Origin: Shimia sp051201625
GTDB lineage: Bacteria > Pseudomonadota > Alphaproteobacteria > Rhodobacterales > Rhodobacteraceae
Length of the DNA stretch: 64,000 bases
NCBI RefSeq assembly: GCF_051201625.1
Contig: NZ_CP179203.1
Coordinates: forward strand, 868,001-932,000
Direction: 5' to 3'
Below, piece after piece: positions 8,770-17,972 of the stretch; within the stretch, counting starts at the first letter, position 1; the number at the start of each line of letters is the position of its first letter. The notes below the pieces were generated by a model, which was given only the letters and a program-made list of their open reading frames with translations, was not told the origin of the DNA and made no database searches. A program made the translations under genes and the position numbers.

Positions 8770-10205
8770 CTAAGGGACTTCCATTGCTTGAGCGTCGTAA
8801 TCCGGCACCACAACCCGGGATTGTTCATTTGGGTCTTGGCGCCTTCTTTCGCTCTTTTGGAGTGTTGGTGATCGACTGTTTGGCAAAATCTCAGGGTGGA
8901 GATTGGGGCATTATTGGTGTTAGCCTGCAGTCTTCCCGAACTCGAGACGCTCTGGCACCTCAGGATAATATGTACACGGCCGTTTCAAAGGGCGCAGGGG
9001 GTGAGAATTCCCGTTTAATAAGTGTCCTATCTGAGGTTGTTTTTGCGCAAGAAGCGCCTGGCGAGTTGCTTGATCGAATGTCGAAACCCGCGATTAAGAT
9101 TGTTACGCTCACAGTTACTGAAAAGGGATATTGCCATGTTCCAAGCACTGGGCAGTTAAGCTTTGACCACCCTGACGTCCGAGCTGACATCCTTGATACT
9201 TTTCCTCGCAGCGCTGTTGGATATTTGGTGCGTGCATTAGCGCAACGGTGGGCAGCAGGGATCCCGCCTTTTACTATTTTAAGCTGTGATAACTTGCCGA
9301 ACAATGGGCAGGTGGCTCGCAATGTTGTGCTTAGTTTGGCAGAGGCGATTGACCCTAATTTGGCCAAATGGATCGCGGAGGAAGGGTGCTTCCCCTCAAC
9401 TATGGTGGATCGGATCGTCCCGGCGACGACTTCAGTTGATATCGAACGGCAGGCGGAGCGAGCAGGGGTTCTAGATCGGGCGCCAGTTTTTCATGAACCC
9501 TTCATCCAATGGGTGATTGAGGATAATTTTGTGGACGGCGCACGCCCTGATTTCAGTGAGTTTCCCGGCGTGCAGTTGGTGAGTAATGTCGCCCCTTTTG
9601 AAGAGATGAAGATTCGCATGCTCAACGGAACTCACTCAACACTAGCATATTTGGGCTACCTAGCTGGATATGATACAATTTCTGAAACTGTGACTGACCA
9701 CGTTTTTGGCAAATTCTTATTTAATTTGTGGTCCAACGAAATTATTCCGACAATAGTTCCACCTATTGGCGTGGATTTAGCGCAGTATGCGCGTGATCTT
9801 CTCCAGCGATATGCTAACCCAGCAATCCAGCATCGGACTTCGCAAATTGCGATGGATGGAAGTCAAAAATTGCCGCAGCGTATTCTTGGCACGCTGTCTG
9901 ATAATTTGAACTTCGGGCATGAATGCAGGGGGTTGATGTTGGGCGTGGCGGCTTGGATGCGATACGTGGGTGGTATCGATGAAAAAGGGCTGCCTATCGA
10001 TGTGAAGGATCCACTTGCCCAACAGCTCAGGATACTATCAGACAAATCAAATGATCCTTGGAACAAAGCCCAAAACTTAATGTCGTGTGATGCGGTTTTC
10101 GGTGGTATCGGTCTCTCGGAAAAAGGGCGGGAGGGTATCGCAACGGCCTATATGTCACTTTCCGAAGATGGTGCGCAGGCGGCGGTAGCGAAGCTCGTGT
10201 CCTGA
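8766..10205 (+). CDS. uxuB: Mannitol dehydrogenase-family protein, probable fructuronate reductase
   Basis: The 479-aa product has an N-terminal Rossmann half (GIVHLGLGAFFRSF, a GxGxFxR dinucleotide-binding variant) and the long-chain mannitol dehydrogenase C-terminal domain with EDNFVDGARPDF and KIRMLNGTHSTLAYLGYLAG, which carries the catalytic Lys/Asn/His set. Within this family mannitol dehydrogenase, tagaturonate reductase and fructuronate reductase are hard to tell apart, but the GTGA overlap with uxaC strongly favours reduction of fructuronate to mannonate. The start is GTG at 8766. No uxuA/mannonate dehydratase is seen here, so the pathway must continue elsewhere. Confidence 0.85.
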   Translation: MTKGLPLLERRNPAPQPGIVHLGLGAFFRSFGVLVIDCLAKSQGGDWGIIGVSLQSSRTRDALAPQDNMYTAVSKGAGGENSRLISVLSEVVFAQEAPGELLDRMSKPAIKIVTLTVTEKGYCHVPSTGQLSFDHPDVRADILDTFPRSAVGYLVRALAQRWAAGIPPFTILSCDNLPNNGQVARNVVLSLAEAIDPNLAKWIAEEGCFPSTMVDRIVPATTSVDIERQAERAGVLDRAPVFHEPFIQWVIEDNFVDGARPDFSEFPGVQLVSNVAPFEEMKIRMLNGTHSTLAYLGYLAGYDTISETVTDHVFGKFLFNLWSNEIIPTIVPPIGVDLAQYARDLLQRYANPAIQHRTSQIAMDGSQKLPQRILGTLSDNLNFGHECRGLMLGVAAWMRYVGGIDEKGLPIDVKDPLAQQLRILSDKSNDPWNKAQNLMSCDAVFGGIGLSEKGREGIATAYMSLSEDGAQAAVAKLVS

Positions 10206-10352
10206 CCTCGAAATTTCAATGTTGTACAAACCACCTTGGAATTAAGTCCACGAATCGCTGTCATGCGGTAGTTGGGAAGCTCTAAGATTGGTGTTCTAGG
10301 CACTGGACAGAATTGAGAAGTGGTGCGAGCCTTCACATTAGGAGGATTCATA

Positions 10353-11288
10353 ATGCTACCATCGGCGGACGATATCAGCCATCCAATTAGCGCGGGGCTT
10401 ACAACTCAGTTGAAGGACATCAAAAAGACGTTGCCATTGCGGGTCTTATCTGAGGAGGATTGGCAGCATTGGATTTCCAAAGGTTATGTGATCGTACCGC
10501 AGGCTGTGCCGATCAAACAGGCAGAGGCGTTGAAGGCCGCACTCTTTGAGTTTGACGAGAAAACTCCTTGCGATCCCTCCACTTGGTATGCGCCGGAACG
10601 TAGACCGCATGTGCGCGACGAACTTAACAATGCAGGCATGGTCGAGATTTATCATCACCAAGCGCTGTGGGATAACCGTCAAACGCAACGGATCTACGAC
10701 GCTTTTGTTGATATCTGGGATCGTGAGGAGCTTTGGGTAACCATCGATCGTGCCAATTTGAACCCACCCAAGATAGGTGCCACCTCGAAGGATGGGTTTA
10801 TACATTGGGATGTGAATACCTCGCTAGAGCCTCCACCGATTGGGGTCCAAGGCGTGCTAAGTTTGGATGTTCAAGACAGTGAGACCGGTGGTTTCCAATG
10901 TGTGCCTCACCTTTTTGAACATTTTGATGAGTGGGTGAAAACCCAGCCTAAAGATCGGAATCCCCTGCTGCCAGATATGACTGGCCTAGAGCGCGAGAAC
11001 ATTTCGTTGGCGCCTGGCGATTTGATGATTTTCAACTCGTTACTTGCCCATGGAGTGCGTCCAAACATCTCCAAGGACAAAATTCGGGTGGCACAGTATA
11101 TCTCTATGCATCCAGCGGAGCTCAAGAACGCTGCTGAGAAGGCTGAGCGCATCCGGCTCTGGCGTGAAATTGAGCCCCCGGTAAGACCTGATTTTCCGGG
11201 TGATCCGCGTAATTGGGAGAAGTCTCGGCAACAACCTGCTGATCTGAGCGAGTTGGGTGAGAAGTTATTGGGGCTTCAAGATTGGTAG
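10353..11288 (+). CDS. Phytanoyl-CoA dioxygenase-family Fe(II)/2-oxoglutarate oxygenase
   Basis: The 311-aa product starts MLPSADDISHP after a perfect AGGAGG box, so the longer frame beginning at 10320 is rejected. It has the PhyH-type jelly-roll fold: LSEEDWQHWISKGYVIVPQAV at the N-terminus, an HWD metal-binding pair (DGFIHWDVNTSL), and a distal His in FNSLLAHGVRPN followed by an Arg that would bind 2-oxoglutarate. Such enzymes hydroxylate diverse small molecules. The substrate is unknown. It lies 147 bases downstream of the hexuronate genes and may be co-transcribed, but its own strong ribosome-binding site shows independent translation. Confidence 0.85.
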   Translation: MLPSADDISHPISAGLTTQLKDIKKTLPLRVLSEEDWQHWISKGYVIVPQAVPIKQAEALKAALFEFDEKTPCDPSTWYAPERRPHVRDELNNAGMVEIYHHQALWDNRQTQRIYDAFVDIWDREELWVTIDRANLNPPKIGATSKDGFIHWDVNTSLEPPPIGVQGVLSLDVQDSETGGFQCVPHLFEHFDEWVKTQPKDRNPLLPDMTGLERENISLAPGDLMIFNSLLAHGVRPNISKDKIRVAQYISMHPAELKNAAEKAERIRLWREIEPPVRPDFPGDPRNWEKSRQQPADLSELGEKLLGLQDW

Positions 11289-11580
11289 TACCGAACCTGC
11301 ACTCAAATTAAGCCAAAACGCGTATCGTCACGCACAAAGTTTTTTAAAGTGAAGATAGCTGGAAATCGTTACAACGAGCCGTTGCCGTGGCAAAGTAGTT
11401 GGCTTTGTCTTGCCATTAGTGTTTTTTGCTCTTCGTCGCCGAGTAACAATAAATAACACCTGCGATTTCTACGGAACCGTATCTGCGAGCGGCATCCTCA
11501 ATATGTCAAGCCTCCACTGAACACGTTTCTAGCCCAGTGAAGGCTTTCGGCTCCCCGCCTTCTTGCACATTAGGTAGACG

Positions 11581-13446
11581 CTATAAGGCTCTGTCCATCA
11601 CGGCGCTTAGTCGGCGAGCAAATTCTGCTGGATCAGTCGGGGCTTCACCATCAGCAATCCTCGCCTGATCCAGCAATAAATGCGCGGCATCTTTCAGTAA
11701 ATCGTCGGTTGTGGCTTCATCACTGTTTGCACGCTCTGCTAATTTCTTAACGATCCCATGACCAGGGTTCAATTCTAGTACCCGAGGCATACCCTCTTTT
11801 AATTGACCATGTTGCTTTAACAATCGCTCCATATTGACGTCCATATCACCGTCGTCAGCGATGAGGCATACGGGGCTATCAGTTAATCGCTTAGACGGAC
11901 GAACATCTTTAACTGACTCACCAAGTTCCATTTTGATTGCGGCAATCAAACCATTTAGTGTTGTCGTGTCTGACTCATCGTTATCATCTTCAGACTTTTC
12001 ACCGCTCTCGATATTATCGAGATCGGCTGCACCGCGTGTTACGGATTTGAATGTCTTTCCCTCAAATTCGGTGATGTGCTGAAGCCAAAACTCGTCGACA
12101 GGATCTGAGAGCAGTAAAACTTCGACGTCCTTGGCTTTGAAGCCTTCGAGATGTGGAGATTGCGCAATTTTTTCAGCGGCATTCCCCGCCATATAATAAA
12201 TGGCGTCCTGACCCTCTTTGCAACGTCCTACGTAGTCTGAAAGGCTAGTCAACTCAGAGTTTCGGGTTGATGAAAACCGACAGATTTCGAGAATCTTATC
12301 CCGCAGACTTGGATCCTCGATTAAACCTTCTTTAAGAACCGCTCCGAAATTTCCCCAAAAATCAGCATACTCAACGGGCGCCTTATTGGCTTTCTTCTTT
12401 AACGCTCCGATCACCTTTTTACTCAAGGCTTTTTCAATTTTGGCAAGCTTAGGGTCTGATTGAAGCATCTCCCGAGAAACATTGAGCGATAGGTCCTCTG
12501 AGTCCACTACGCCACGCAGAAACCTTAGATAGGTTGGCACCAGTCCTTTGGTATTTTCTGAAATAAAAACTCGATTTACGTATAGCTTCACATGGCTTTT
12601 ACGTTCCGCATCATACAAATCGAATGGCGGCGTGGAGGGTACATAGAGAAGGCTAATGTGGCTCACCGCACCTTCGACGCGGTTATGCAACGTAAGCCAC
12701 GGTTCATCAAAAGCGTGCGACGTATGATGATAGAACTCTGTGTGCTGTTCCTCTGTCACATCTTTGGGAGCGCGGGTCCAAATGGCCGAAGCTGAATTGA
12801 GTGCTTCCCCGTCGAAGGTAACCGGAAAGCTGATGTGATCCGAATAGGTTTTGATTATGTGGCGGACGCGGGCTTCCTCCAGAAATTCTTTTGCGTCTTT
12901 CTTCATATGGAGCAGCACAGTGGTACCACATCCATCCCTGTTCCCGGGCTCAATGGTAAACTCGCCCTTTCCGTCCGAGGACCACTGCCAGCTCGTGTCT
13001 TCGCCAGCTTTTCTTGTCAAAACTTCAACATTATTGGCCACCATGAAAGCAGAATAGAAACCAACGCCGAACTGGCCAATAAGACCAAGCTCCCCTTTTT
13101 CACCATCTTTCAGAGATTCAAGAAAAGCGCCGGTACCGGACCTTGCGATCGTTCCAAGTGTTTGAATTAAGTCGTCGTGACTCATCCCAATTCCGTTATC
13201 TGAAACGGACAAAGTCTTGGCTTTTTTGTCTATCTCGAGGGAAACCGAAAACTGGTCAGCATTATCAGCCAATGACGGTGTGGTAAGAGCTTCGTAGCGA
13301 AGCTTGTCACAAGCGTCTGAGGCGTTTGAAACTAACTCTCTGAGGAAAATCTCTCGGTTGGAATAAAGAGATCCAGCAACAATATCGAGCAACTGGCCAA
13401 CTTCAGTTTGAAAGGAAAATGTCTCTTTGGTGTCCGTATCAGTCAC
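11581..13446 (-). CDS. htpG: Chaperone HtpG (bacterial Hsp90)
   Basis: The 621-aa product has the GHKL ATPase domain at the N-terminus (FLRELVSNASDACDKLR, SVSDNGIGMSHDDL, GQFGVGFYSAFMV), the middle domain (LYVNRVFI, LPLNVSREMLQ-like LSLNVSREMLQ), and the C-terminal dimerisation domain. It is slightly shorter than E. coli HtpG but complete. The start is GTG at 13446 preceded by AGGAG at nine bases. It is an ATP-dependent cytoplasmic chaperone. An acidic Asp/Glu/Ser-rich insertion (ESGEKSEDDNDESD) sits near residue 490 between the middle and C-terminal domains. It stands alone, flanked by about 300-base gaps; no heat-shock promoter was identified by eye. Confidence 0.97.
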   Translation of the reverse strand: MTDTDTKETFSFQTEVGQLLDIVAGSLYSNREIFLRELVSNASDACDKLRYEALTTPSLADNADQFSVSLEIDKKAKTLSVSDNGIGMSHDDLIQTLGTIARSGTGAFLESLKDGEKGELGLIGQFGVGFYSAFMVANNVEVLTRKAGEDTSWQWSSDGKGEFTIEPGNRDGCGTTVLLHMKKDAKEFLEEARVRHIIKTYSDHISFPVTFDGEALNSASAIWTRAPKDVTEEQHTEFYHHTSHAFDEPWLTLHNRVEGAVSHISLLYVPSTPPFDLYDAERKSHVKLYVNRVFISENTKGLVPTYLRFLRGVVDSEDLSLNVSREMLQSDPKLAKIEKALSKKVIGALKKKANKAPVEYADFWGNFGAVLKEGLIEDPSLRDKILEICRFSSTRNSELTSLSDYVGRCKEGQDAIYYMAGNAAEKIAQSPHLEGFKAKDVEVLLLSDPVDEFWLQHITEFEGKTFKSVTRGAADLDNIESGEKSEDDNDESDTTTLNGLIAAIKMELGESVKDVRPSKRLTDSPVCLIADDGDMDVNMERLLKQHGQLKEGMPRVLELNPGHGIVKKLAERANSDEATTDDLLKDAAHLLLDQARIADGEAPTDPAEFARRLSAVMDRAL

Positions 13447-13768
13447 AGAAAAAACTCCTAGTTTTCTGAAGGTAATAATCCTAAGTTTGCGGAGAAGTAA
13501 GGGCGGATAGCGAGTGTTTCAAGCTCTGGGTACGCATAAGGCTCTAAAAATTGCTTAATGCTATCGTATTACAGTTCAAGCGGAGCTCATATTAGATATG
13601 CAGGAGCATCGATGCACAGCATTTTAACTCCTTCAAATTTGAGCTACATATATTTTAAATCCGTCCTTTAAGCACCTACTGGATGGAATTGGACCTTATC
13701 TTCGGTGCAAATCTGCGCGGGAAACCTTCAATTCGGCCAGTTGAATATGAATTGGGGAGCATGGCACT
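13447..13768. other. Divergent intergenic region
   Basis: About 320 bases between htpG and the EamA transporter. Near its right end an ATG at 13761 opens a three-codon frame (Met-Ala-Leu-stop) that overlaps the TTG start of the transporter. Nothing else is recognised. Confidence 0.35.
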
Positions 13769-14632
13769 TTGACCGATCACCTGAAAGGTTTGCTTATTAC
13801 CACTTTGGGCGTCTTGCTTGTTGTGCCAGATTCGCTCTTCGTAAGGCTCATCGAAGCTGAGCCACTGGTCACTGCTTTTTGGAGAGGGCTGACTGCAGGA
13901 TTCCTTGTCCTCTTTGGATTGTTGGTTACTCAAGGACTGCAGGGCTTTAGAGCTGTTTTGGAAACTGGTTGGCGAGGCCTTATCTATACAGTCTTGATCG
14001 CAACGACGACGCCGGCTTTCGTATTAGCTGTGGCAAACACGAGCGTGGCGAATGTGGTCTTCATCTTCGCATCGATGCCAATCTTTGCCGCAATATTCAG
14101 CCGGTTATTCCTCGGAGAACCAATATATTTGAGAATGATAATAACGATGACGGCGGTGATCGTAGGGCTTGCAATCATTGCCCACGGATCCAGCTCATCG
14201 CAAATCGCTTCGTGGCGTGGGGATATCTGGGCCGTGTATGTTTCTGCAGCTTTTGCTGCTGCTTTGACCTTAGTGCGATCTGTCAAAGCAACGTCGATGA
14301 TCCCCGCTATTCCGATCGCCTACATTGGTTCGGCAATCTTTATCGGACCGTTTGTCTCTCCTATTGCGACGTTTGAAGCGCAATGGTCGTTGTTTCTGGG
14401 TCATGGAGCGTTCATCGGTGCAGCCTCATGCCTCCTAGCGCTGGGGCCTCGATATATTAGCTCCTCTGAGGCAGCGCTTCTCGTTCTTTTAGAGTCAGTA
14501 CTCGCACCAATTCTTGTATGGGCTGCGATTGGAGAGCATCCAGGCTCGTGGGCGCTGATAGGGGGAGCATTAGTCGTTGGTGCGCTCCTTGTTTCCAATC
14601 TATATGGCTTGACGAAGCATAAGTTGGGTTAA
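13769..14632 (+). CDS. DMT-superfamily (EamA) transporter
   Basis: The 287-aa product consists of two EamA repeats with about ten hydrophobic helices. The first repeat begins GLLITTLGVLLVVPDSLFVRLI and has the typical FWRGLTAGFLVLFG helix; the second begins GDIWAVYVSAAFAAALTLVR. DMT proteins export or import small metabolites across the inner membrane; the substrate is unknown. The apparent start is TTG at 13769 with GGGGAG nine bases upstream. An ATG at 13761 in another frame encodes only three codons and overlaps this start, which could couple or limit translation. Confidence 0.88.
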   Translation: MTDHLKGLLITTLGVLLVVPDSLFVRLIEAEPLVTAFWRGLTAGFLVLFGLLVTQGLQGFRAVLETGWRGLIYTVLIATTTPAFVLAVANTSVANVVFIFASMPIFAAIFSRLFLGEPIYLRMIITMTAVIVGLAIIAHGSSSSQIASWRGDIWAVYVSAAFAAALTLVRSVKATSMIPAIPIAYIGSAIFIGPFVSPIATFEAQWSLFLGHGAFIGAASCLLALGPRYISSSEAALLVLLESVLAPILVWAAIGEHPGSWALIGGALVVGALLVSNLYGLTKHKLG

Positions 14633-14862
14633 TGTCTATGCAGCGAGATGCAGTCCTAACATTGAAGATAAAAGGATAAACCTTCTATCGCTAGGTTGAG
14701 ACGAATGGCGTTGAGGAAAATGTCTTTTTATTTCCTTTTGTACGTGCGCCGAACCTGAGCGACCCAGCAATTCAGCCAGTTTAGGCTAACGCCTGACTTC
14801 AAAATAAGCCAAAGAGTCGCTCGTGGTCTATATTAATAGCTAAAATGGGAAATAGCTGTCAG

Positions 14863-15324
14863 TTAGTCTTTAGCTTTACTTTCGGTGATCTCAGGTTGGC
14901 ACTGCATGACGTCTTGTAGCCCACGTTTTATTGCCAAACTGGTGCTGTCTATCGCATAGTCAATGAGTATCTCCGGTTGCGCAGTCAATGTGTTGAGATT
15001 TTCGAATGTCACTGATGCCTGTTCACCCAATGAGGTTATTTTAGATTGGACGCGTTGCAGAGCTTCCAGATCGCGTTCTTGAGAATTTTGGCGTAATACA
15101 GAGAGTTCTTCTCTCAGCCCAGCGATTTCATCGGTAAGTGCGCGCACGTCCCCGCGAACCGGTTCCAGACTTACCAGACGTTGCCCAAACTGGGTTATTA
15201 CTGAGTTCAGTGAACCGCTCACCTCCCACGCGAACCACAGACAAACCGCAATGAGTATGAGTGTTGCGTTGAAAAATGCCATGAACAAGTTTTTAAATAC
15301 CGAAAACACCGCGTTGGCTTGCAT
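14863..15324 (-). CDS. Membrane-anchored coiled-coil protein of unknown function
   Basis: The 153-aa product has one N-terminal membrane segment (about residues 12-32: FMAFFNATLILIAVCLWFAW) and then a heptad-rich region (about 45-110, ALTDEIAGLREELSVLRQ and following), predicted as a coiled coil. The C-terminus contains a single Cys (MQCQPE). I do not recognise a family. ATG 15324 follows AAAGGAG at a good distance. The architecture (anchor plus periplasmic coiled coil) suggests a structural or scaffolding role, but this is only inference. It lies downstream of the CIA30 operon terminator, so it has its own promoter. Confidence 0.7.
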   Translation of the reverse strand: MQANAVFSVFKNLFMAFFNATLILIAVCLWFAWEVSGSLNSVITQFGQRLVSLEPVRGDVRALTDEIAGLREELSVLRQNSQERDLEALQRVQSKITSLGEQASVTFENLNTLTAQPEILIDYAIDSTSLAIKRGLQDVMQCQPEITESKAKD

Positions 15325-15433
15325 GGGCTGACTCCTTTTTCAACAAACGCCTGCCATATCACCCCTACACCAAAACTAGTATCCCGTCGCTAACTCTTAC
15401 GACAATCCTCGGTGTAAAGGTTGAGGTTCATGC

Positions 15434-15468
15434 AAAAAAAGGGTGACGCCGCTTATCTCGCGTCACCC
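15434..15468 (-). terminator. Rho-independent terminator
   Basis: On the minus strand a 9-bp perfect stem (GGGTGACGC paired with GCGTCACCC, arms 15460-15468 and 15441-15449) with a 10-base loop is followed by seven T. It ends the leftward operon of the secreted protein, TspO and CIA30 genes. Confidence 0.9.
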
Positions 15469-15516
15469 AGATGAGACGGTTGGAATGGACAGTTTACTTT
15501 TGAAGGTGATCGAAGT

Positions 15517-16068
15517 TCAGAAAAAGTCTACTTCACTTACGTCAATCTTTGCGCTGTGGTCGCGCCCATAAGCGACGACTCCGACGGATTTGATTTTTCC
15601 AGCGGCAGGGGTATCACGCAGTAAGCTTGCCGAAGGTTTGAACGCCGACCACGGGAGACGAATTTCGGTCCAATTGGCTGTGGTTTCAAATTGAGCTTGA
15701 TAATAATGCCAGGGAAGGCGCGTTCCCTTGGTGCGTACATGCACAAAATAAACTTCTCCGTTGCCTCGTACTCGCAACCGGAGCCCCTCCGCGCCCTTGG
15801 ACAAAGGGGTTGCAAGCAAATGACGAAATTGAATGAAGCCGCCATTGTTGGCGGTACTGACCGTTCCGGCAAGGCGTGCATAGCTGTCGAGGTCTTCGCT
15901 TTCAAAACTTAAAGCGCCTGAAGAGACCCCGCCCATAACTGTGTCGGCCACGTATTCCCAGCGCTTGGTGGGATCAACATCAAATGTCTCGAAGGGCTCT
16001 TCTGCATGCACTGCGCCGGCTCCTCCCAAGATTAGTAGGGGCGCAAGTATCCAATTCCACGTATTCAT
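15517..16068 (-). CDS. CIA30-family secreted protein
   Basis: The 183-aa product has a signal peptide (about 1-22, ending VHA-EEPF) followed by a domain of the complex I intermediate-associated protein 30 family (RWEYVADTVMGGVSSGAL, GGFIQFRHLL, GLRLRVRGNGEVY, WTEIRLPWSAFKP). In bacteria the domain is a carbohydrate-binding-like jelly roll of unclear role, and the signal peptide argues for a periplasmic or extracellular job and not complex I assembly. AAAGGAG precedes ATG 16068. It is the last gene of a three-gene operon with only 10 bases to tspO, and a strong terminator follows. Confidence 0.85.
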   Translation of the reverse strand: MNTWNWILAPLLILGGAGAVHAEEPFETFDVDPTKRWEYVADTVMGGVSSGALSFESEDLDSYARLAGTVSTANNGGFIQFRHLLATPLSKGAEGLRLRVRGNGEVYFVHVRTKGTRLPWHYYQAQFETTANWTEIRLPWSAFKPSASLLRDTPAAGKIKSVGVVAYGRDHSAKIDVSEVDFF

Positions 16069-16078
16069 AACGGCTCCT

Positions 16079-16564
16079 TTAGTTTAGAATTGCAATCGAC
16101 AGGTTGAGTGCGGTGGCAAAATTAACCCACGCTAGGTATGGTAAAAATATCAAAGTGGAGATTTTATCAGTACTCCAAGTGCGGTTTATAAAGAGGAAGA
16201 TTGATAAAAAAAGCGCAACAATCACGATAAATGCCAGCCAAGGATTTTGTAGCGAGAAAAAAGCAGGCGACCACAGAAAGTTTAAACCCAGTTGGATGCA
16301 CCACAACGTAAAATGCGACCCTTTTCTGCGGGCCTCAAACTGGCGCCATCCAGCCACCGCAATCAGCACATACAATACTGTCCAAACTGGACCAAAAACC
16401 CAATTTGGTGGATTGAAAAACGGCTTATTCAGTTCCGCATACCACTCACCCGGTGATGTCAGAGTGCCAATCGCTGTGCCGCTACACAGCACTGCGACGA
16501 CAAAATAAAGGCGTACTTGCAGAGTTTGCGATGGGCGCTTTTCGGTTGTCTGCAGAATTAACAC
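16079..16564 (-). CDS. tspO: TspO/MBR family tryptophan-rich sensory protein
   Basis: The 161-aa product has five membrane helices and the family signatures WYAELNKPFFNPPNWVFGPVWTVLYVLI and a conserved WSPAFF motif in helix 4. TspO proteins of the bacterial outer or inner membrane bind porphyrins and, in Rhodobacter, modulate tetrapyrrole and photosynthesis gene regulation. The start appears to be GTG at 16564, ten bases after the preceding gene's stop, with no strong ribosome-binding site, so translation is likely coupled. It is the middle gene of an operon with two secreted proteins. Confidence 0.93.
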   Translation of the reverse strand: MLILQTTEKRPSQTLQVRLYFVVAVLCSGTAIGTLTSPGEWYAELNKPFFNPPNWVFGPVWTVLYVLIAVAGWRQFEARRKGSHFTLWCIQLGLNFLWSPAFFSLQNPWLAFIVIVALFLSIFLFINRTWSTDKISTLIFLPYLAWVNFATALNLSIAILN

Positions 16565-16574
16565 AATTGGACAA

Positions 16575-17084
16575 TCAGCAGGATGTCATAGCAAGATTTG
16601 CAGATGCGTCTGCCAGAAAAGTCGTTGTTGTCAAAGTGCCCTCATACAAGTGAGAGATGGTCGCGCCAGCGATTTCTGCGCCGCTTACAGTTATCTCTCG
16701 TCCACCTAAAGTGTCATCCACATCGATGGTAAATATGAGCCGTTCACCAGGCGCAAATGTATCGATGTTGAAATTTATGAAATTTTGCCCATCCACCACA
16801 CTTGGCTCGTTCACGAGCACGTCGCGCCCGAGTACAATCTCAAAAGGCTGAAACACTTCGACGCCCGCGCCAGATTTGGAGACATCGAACACCAAAGCAC
16901 CAGCGGAACTTGCGAGGTCTAGTCTCAGAGTGCCACCAGACAACTCACACAAGCTGGCATTTTCAATCTGGAACCGGTCTTTCGGAGCCCCTTCGACGAA
17001 GTTTATCTGCAACTCAGCATTCGCGCTGCAACACATTGTTATAAGTGCGAGTGTCGTACTCAAGGAGACGGAAATTTTAGGCAT
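16575..17084 (-). CDS. Secreted hypothetical protein
   Basis: The 169-aa product has a clear signal peptide (MPKISVSLSTTLALITMCCSANA) and a beta-rich mature part with LCELSGGTLRLDLASSAGALVFDVS, AGVEVFQPFEIVLG, and a GERLIFTIDVDDTLGGREI stretch. This layout resembles small aggregation- or adhesion-type proteins of Rhodobacterales, but I cannot name a family. Two Cys (ASLCEL near the N-terminus, and the final residue) could form a disulphide. It is first in the operon with tspO and the CIA30 gene. Confidence 0.7.
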   Translation of the reverse strand: MPKISVSLSTTLALITMCCSANAELQINFVEGAPKDRFQIENASLCELSGGTLRLDLASSAGALVFDVSKSGAGVEVFQPFEIVLGRDVLVNEPSVVDGQNFINFNIDTFAPGERLIFTIDVDDTLGGREITVSGAEIAGATISHLYEGTLTTTTFLADASANLAMTSC

Positions 17085-17354
17085 GATTTACTTTCTTTCA
17101 CGTTTATCAAAAAATACGGTTTTTGAGGACTGTGAGATCAATTTTAATTGTGGCGCGTGTCGTAAGTGCGAATGAACTAACGCGCTGAATCATACCAATG
17201 GCTGAAATGATGCAGTTTGAGCTGCCCGTGGTGGATTTGCCAAAGTACGATTATGAAAATGAAGTGGAAATTTGCCCCAGTAGTATTTCTTGGAGGAGTT
17301 CAACGTATGGTCATTAGCGATTAGCGCGCCTTAATGCGAAGGACTATTTTATAA

Positions 17355-17375
17355 ACCTATTTTTTGTTAATAGGT
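17355..17375 (+). promoter_or_regulatory. Leader hairpin covering the ribosome-binding region
   Basis: ACCTATT (17355-17361) and AATAGGT (17369-17375) form a 7-bp stem with a 7-base loop. The right arm contains the only AGG element just upstream of the ATG at 17379, so folding would hide the ribosome-binding site. It may act as a translational control or thermometer-like element, or be chance in AT-rich sequence. Confidence 0.35.
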
Positions 17376-17378
17376 ATC

Positions 17379-17972
17379 ATGAACAAAAACTATCAGAACA
17401 TGATAGCTGGACGCCGTTTTAACGGAACAGATCCGCATTTTTCAAATCTCAAGTTAGAGGCGAGCAAAGCAAAAGCACGGCTTGATGCGATTTCAAACGA
17501 AGATATTCCAGCGCGAATTGAGGCTTCAATCGATTTATTTGCAAAAGGAAGCGGTCCAGCCATCGTGCTTTCGCCTTTCACAATTCAATATGGGCGACAT
17601 GTTAAGATTGGGACTTGGTCATTTGTAAATTTTGGGGCCACTTTTCTAGATTCCAACATGATCACACTAGGTGATCATGTTGCCGTAGGTCCAAACGTGC
17701 AGTTTATAACAGACACCCATCCAATCCGGCCAGAGGAGCGTTTCTTACCAGCCGAACATGATGATATTTTACCCTTTAAAGCGGTAAACTATGCACTGCC
17801 GATAACTGTTGGTCATCTTGCATGGATCGGAGCTGGTGCCATTATCTTGCCTGGCGTCACAATAGGAGAGGGTGCGGTTGTTGCCGCGGGATCTGTTGTC
17901 ACTAAAGACGTTGCGCCACGCATGATTGTCGCGGGTAACCCTGCGCGCGAGATGCGATCCGTGGATGACTAG
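17379..17972 (+). CDS. Sugar O-acetyltransferase (maltose acetyltransferase type)
   Basis: The 197-aa product starts MNKNYQNMIAGRRFNGTDP, which matches the N-terminal mac domain, and continues into a left-handed beta-helix with hexapeptide repeats (HVKIGTWSFVNFGATFLDS, ITLGDHVAVGPNVQFITDTHP, AWIGAGAIILPGVTIGEGAVVAAGSVV). DTHP includes the likely catalytic His. The family (Maa, LacA, NodL) transfers acetyl from acetyl-CoA to sugars. The TTG at 17364 is in frame but less likely. A hairpin overlapping the ribosome-binding site lies directly upstream. Confidence 0.9.
   Translation: MNKNYQNMIAGRRFNGTDPHFSNLKLEASKAKARLDAISNEDIPARIEASIDLFAKGSGPAIVLSPFTIQYGRHVKIGTWSFVNFGATFLDSNMITLGDHVAVGPNVQFITDTHPIRPEERFLPAEHDDILPFKAVNYALPITVGHLAWIGAGAIILPGVTIGEGAVVAAGSVVTKDVAPRMIVAGNPAREMRSVDD

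Noticed and set aside
11834..13170. Plus-strand open frames over htpG
   Set aside because: Mirror images of the highly conserved HtpG reading frame.
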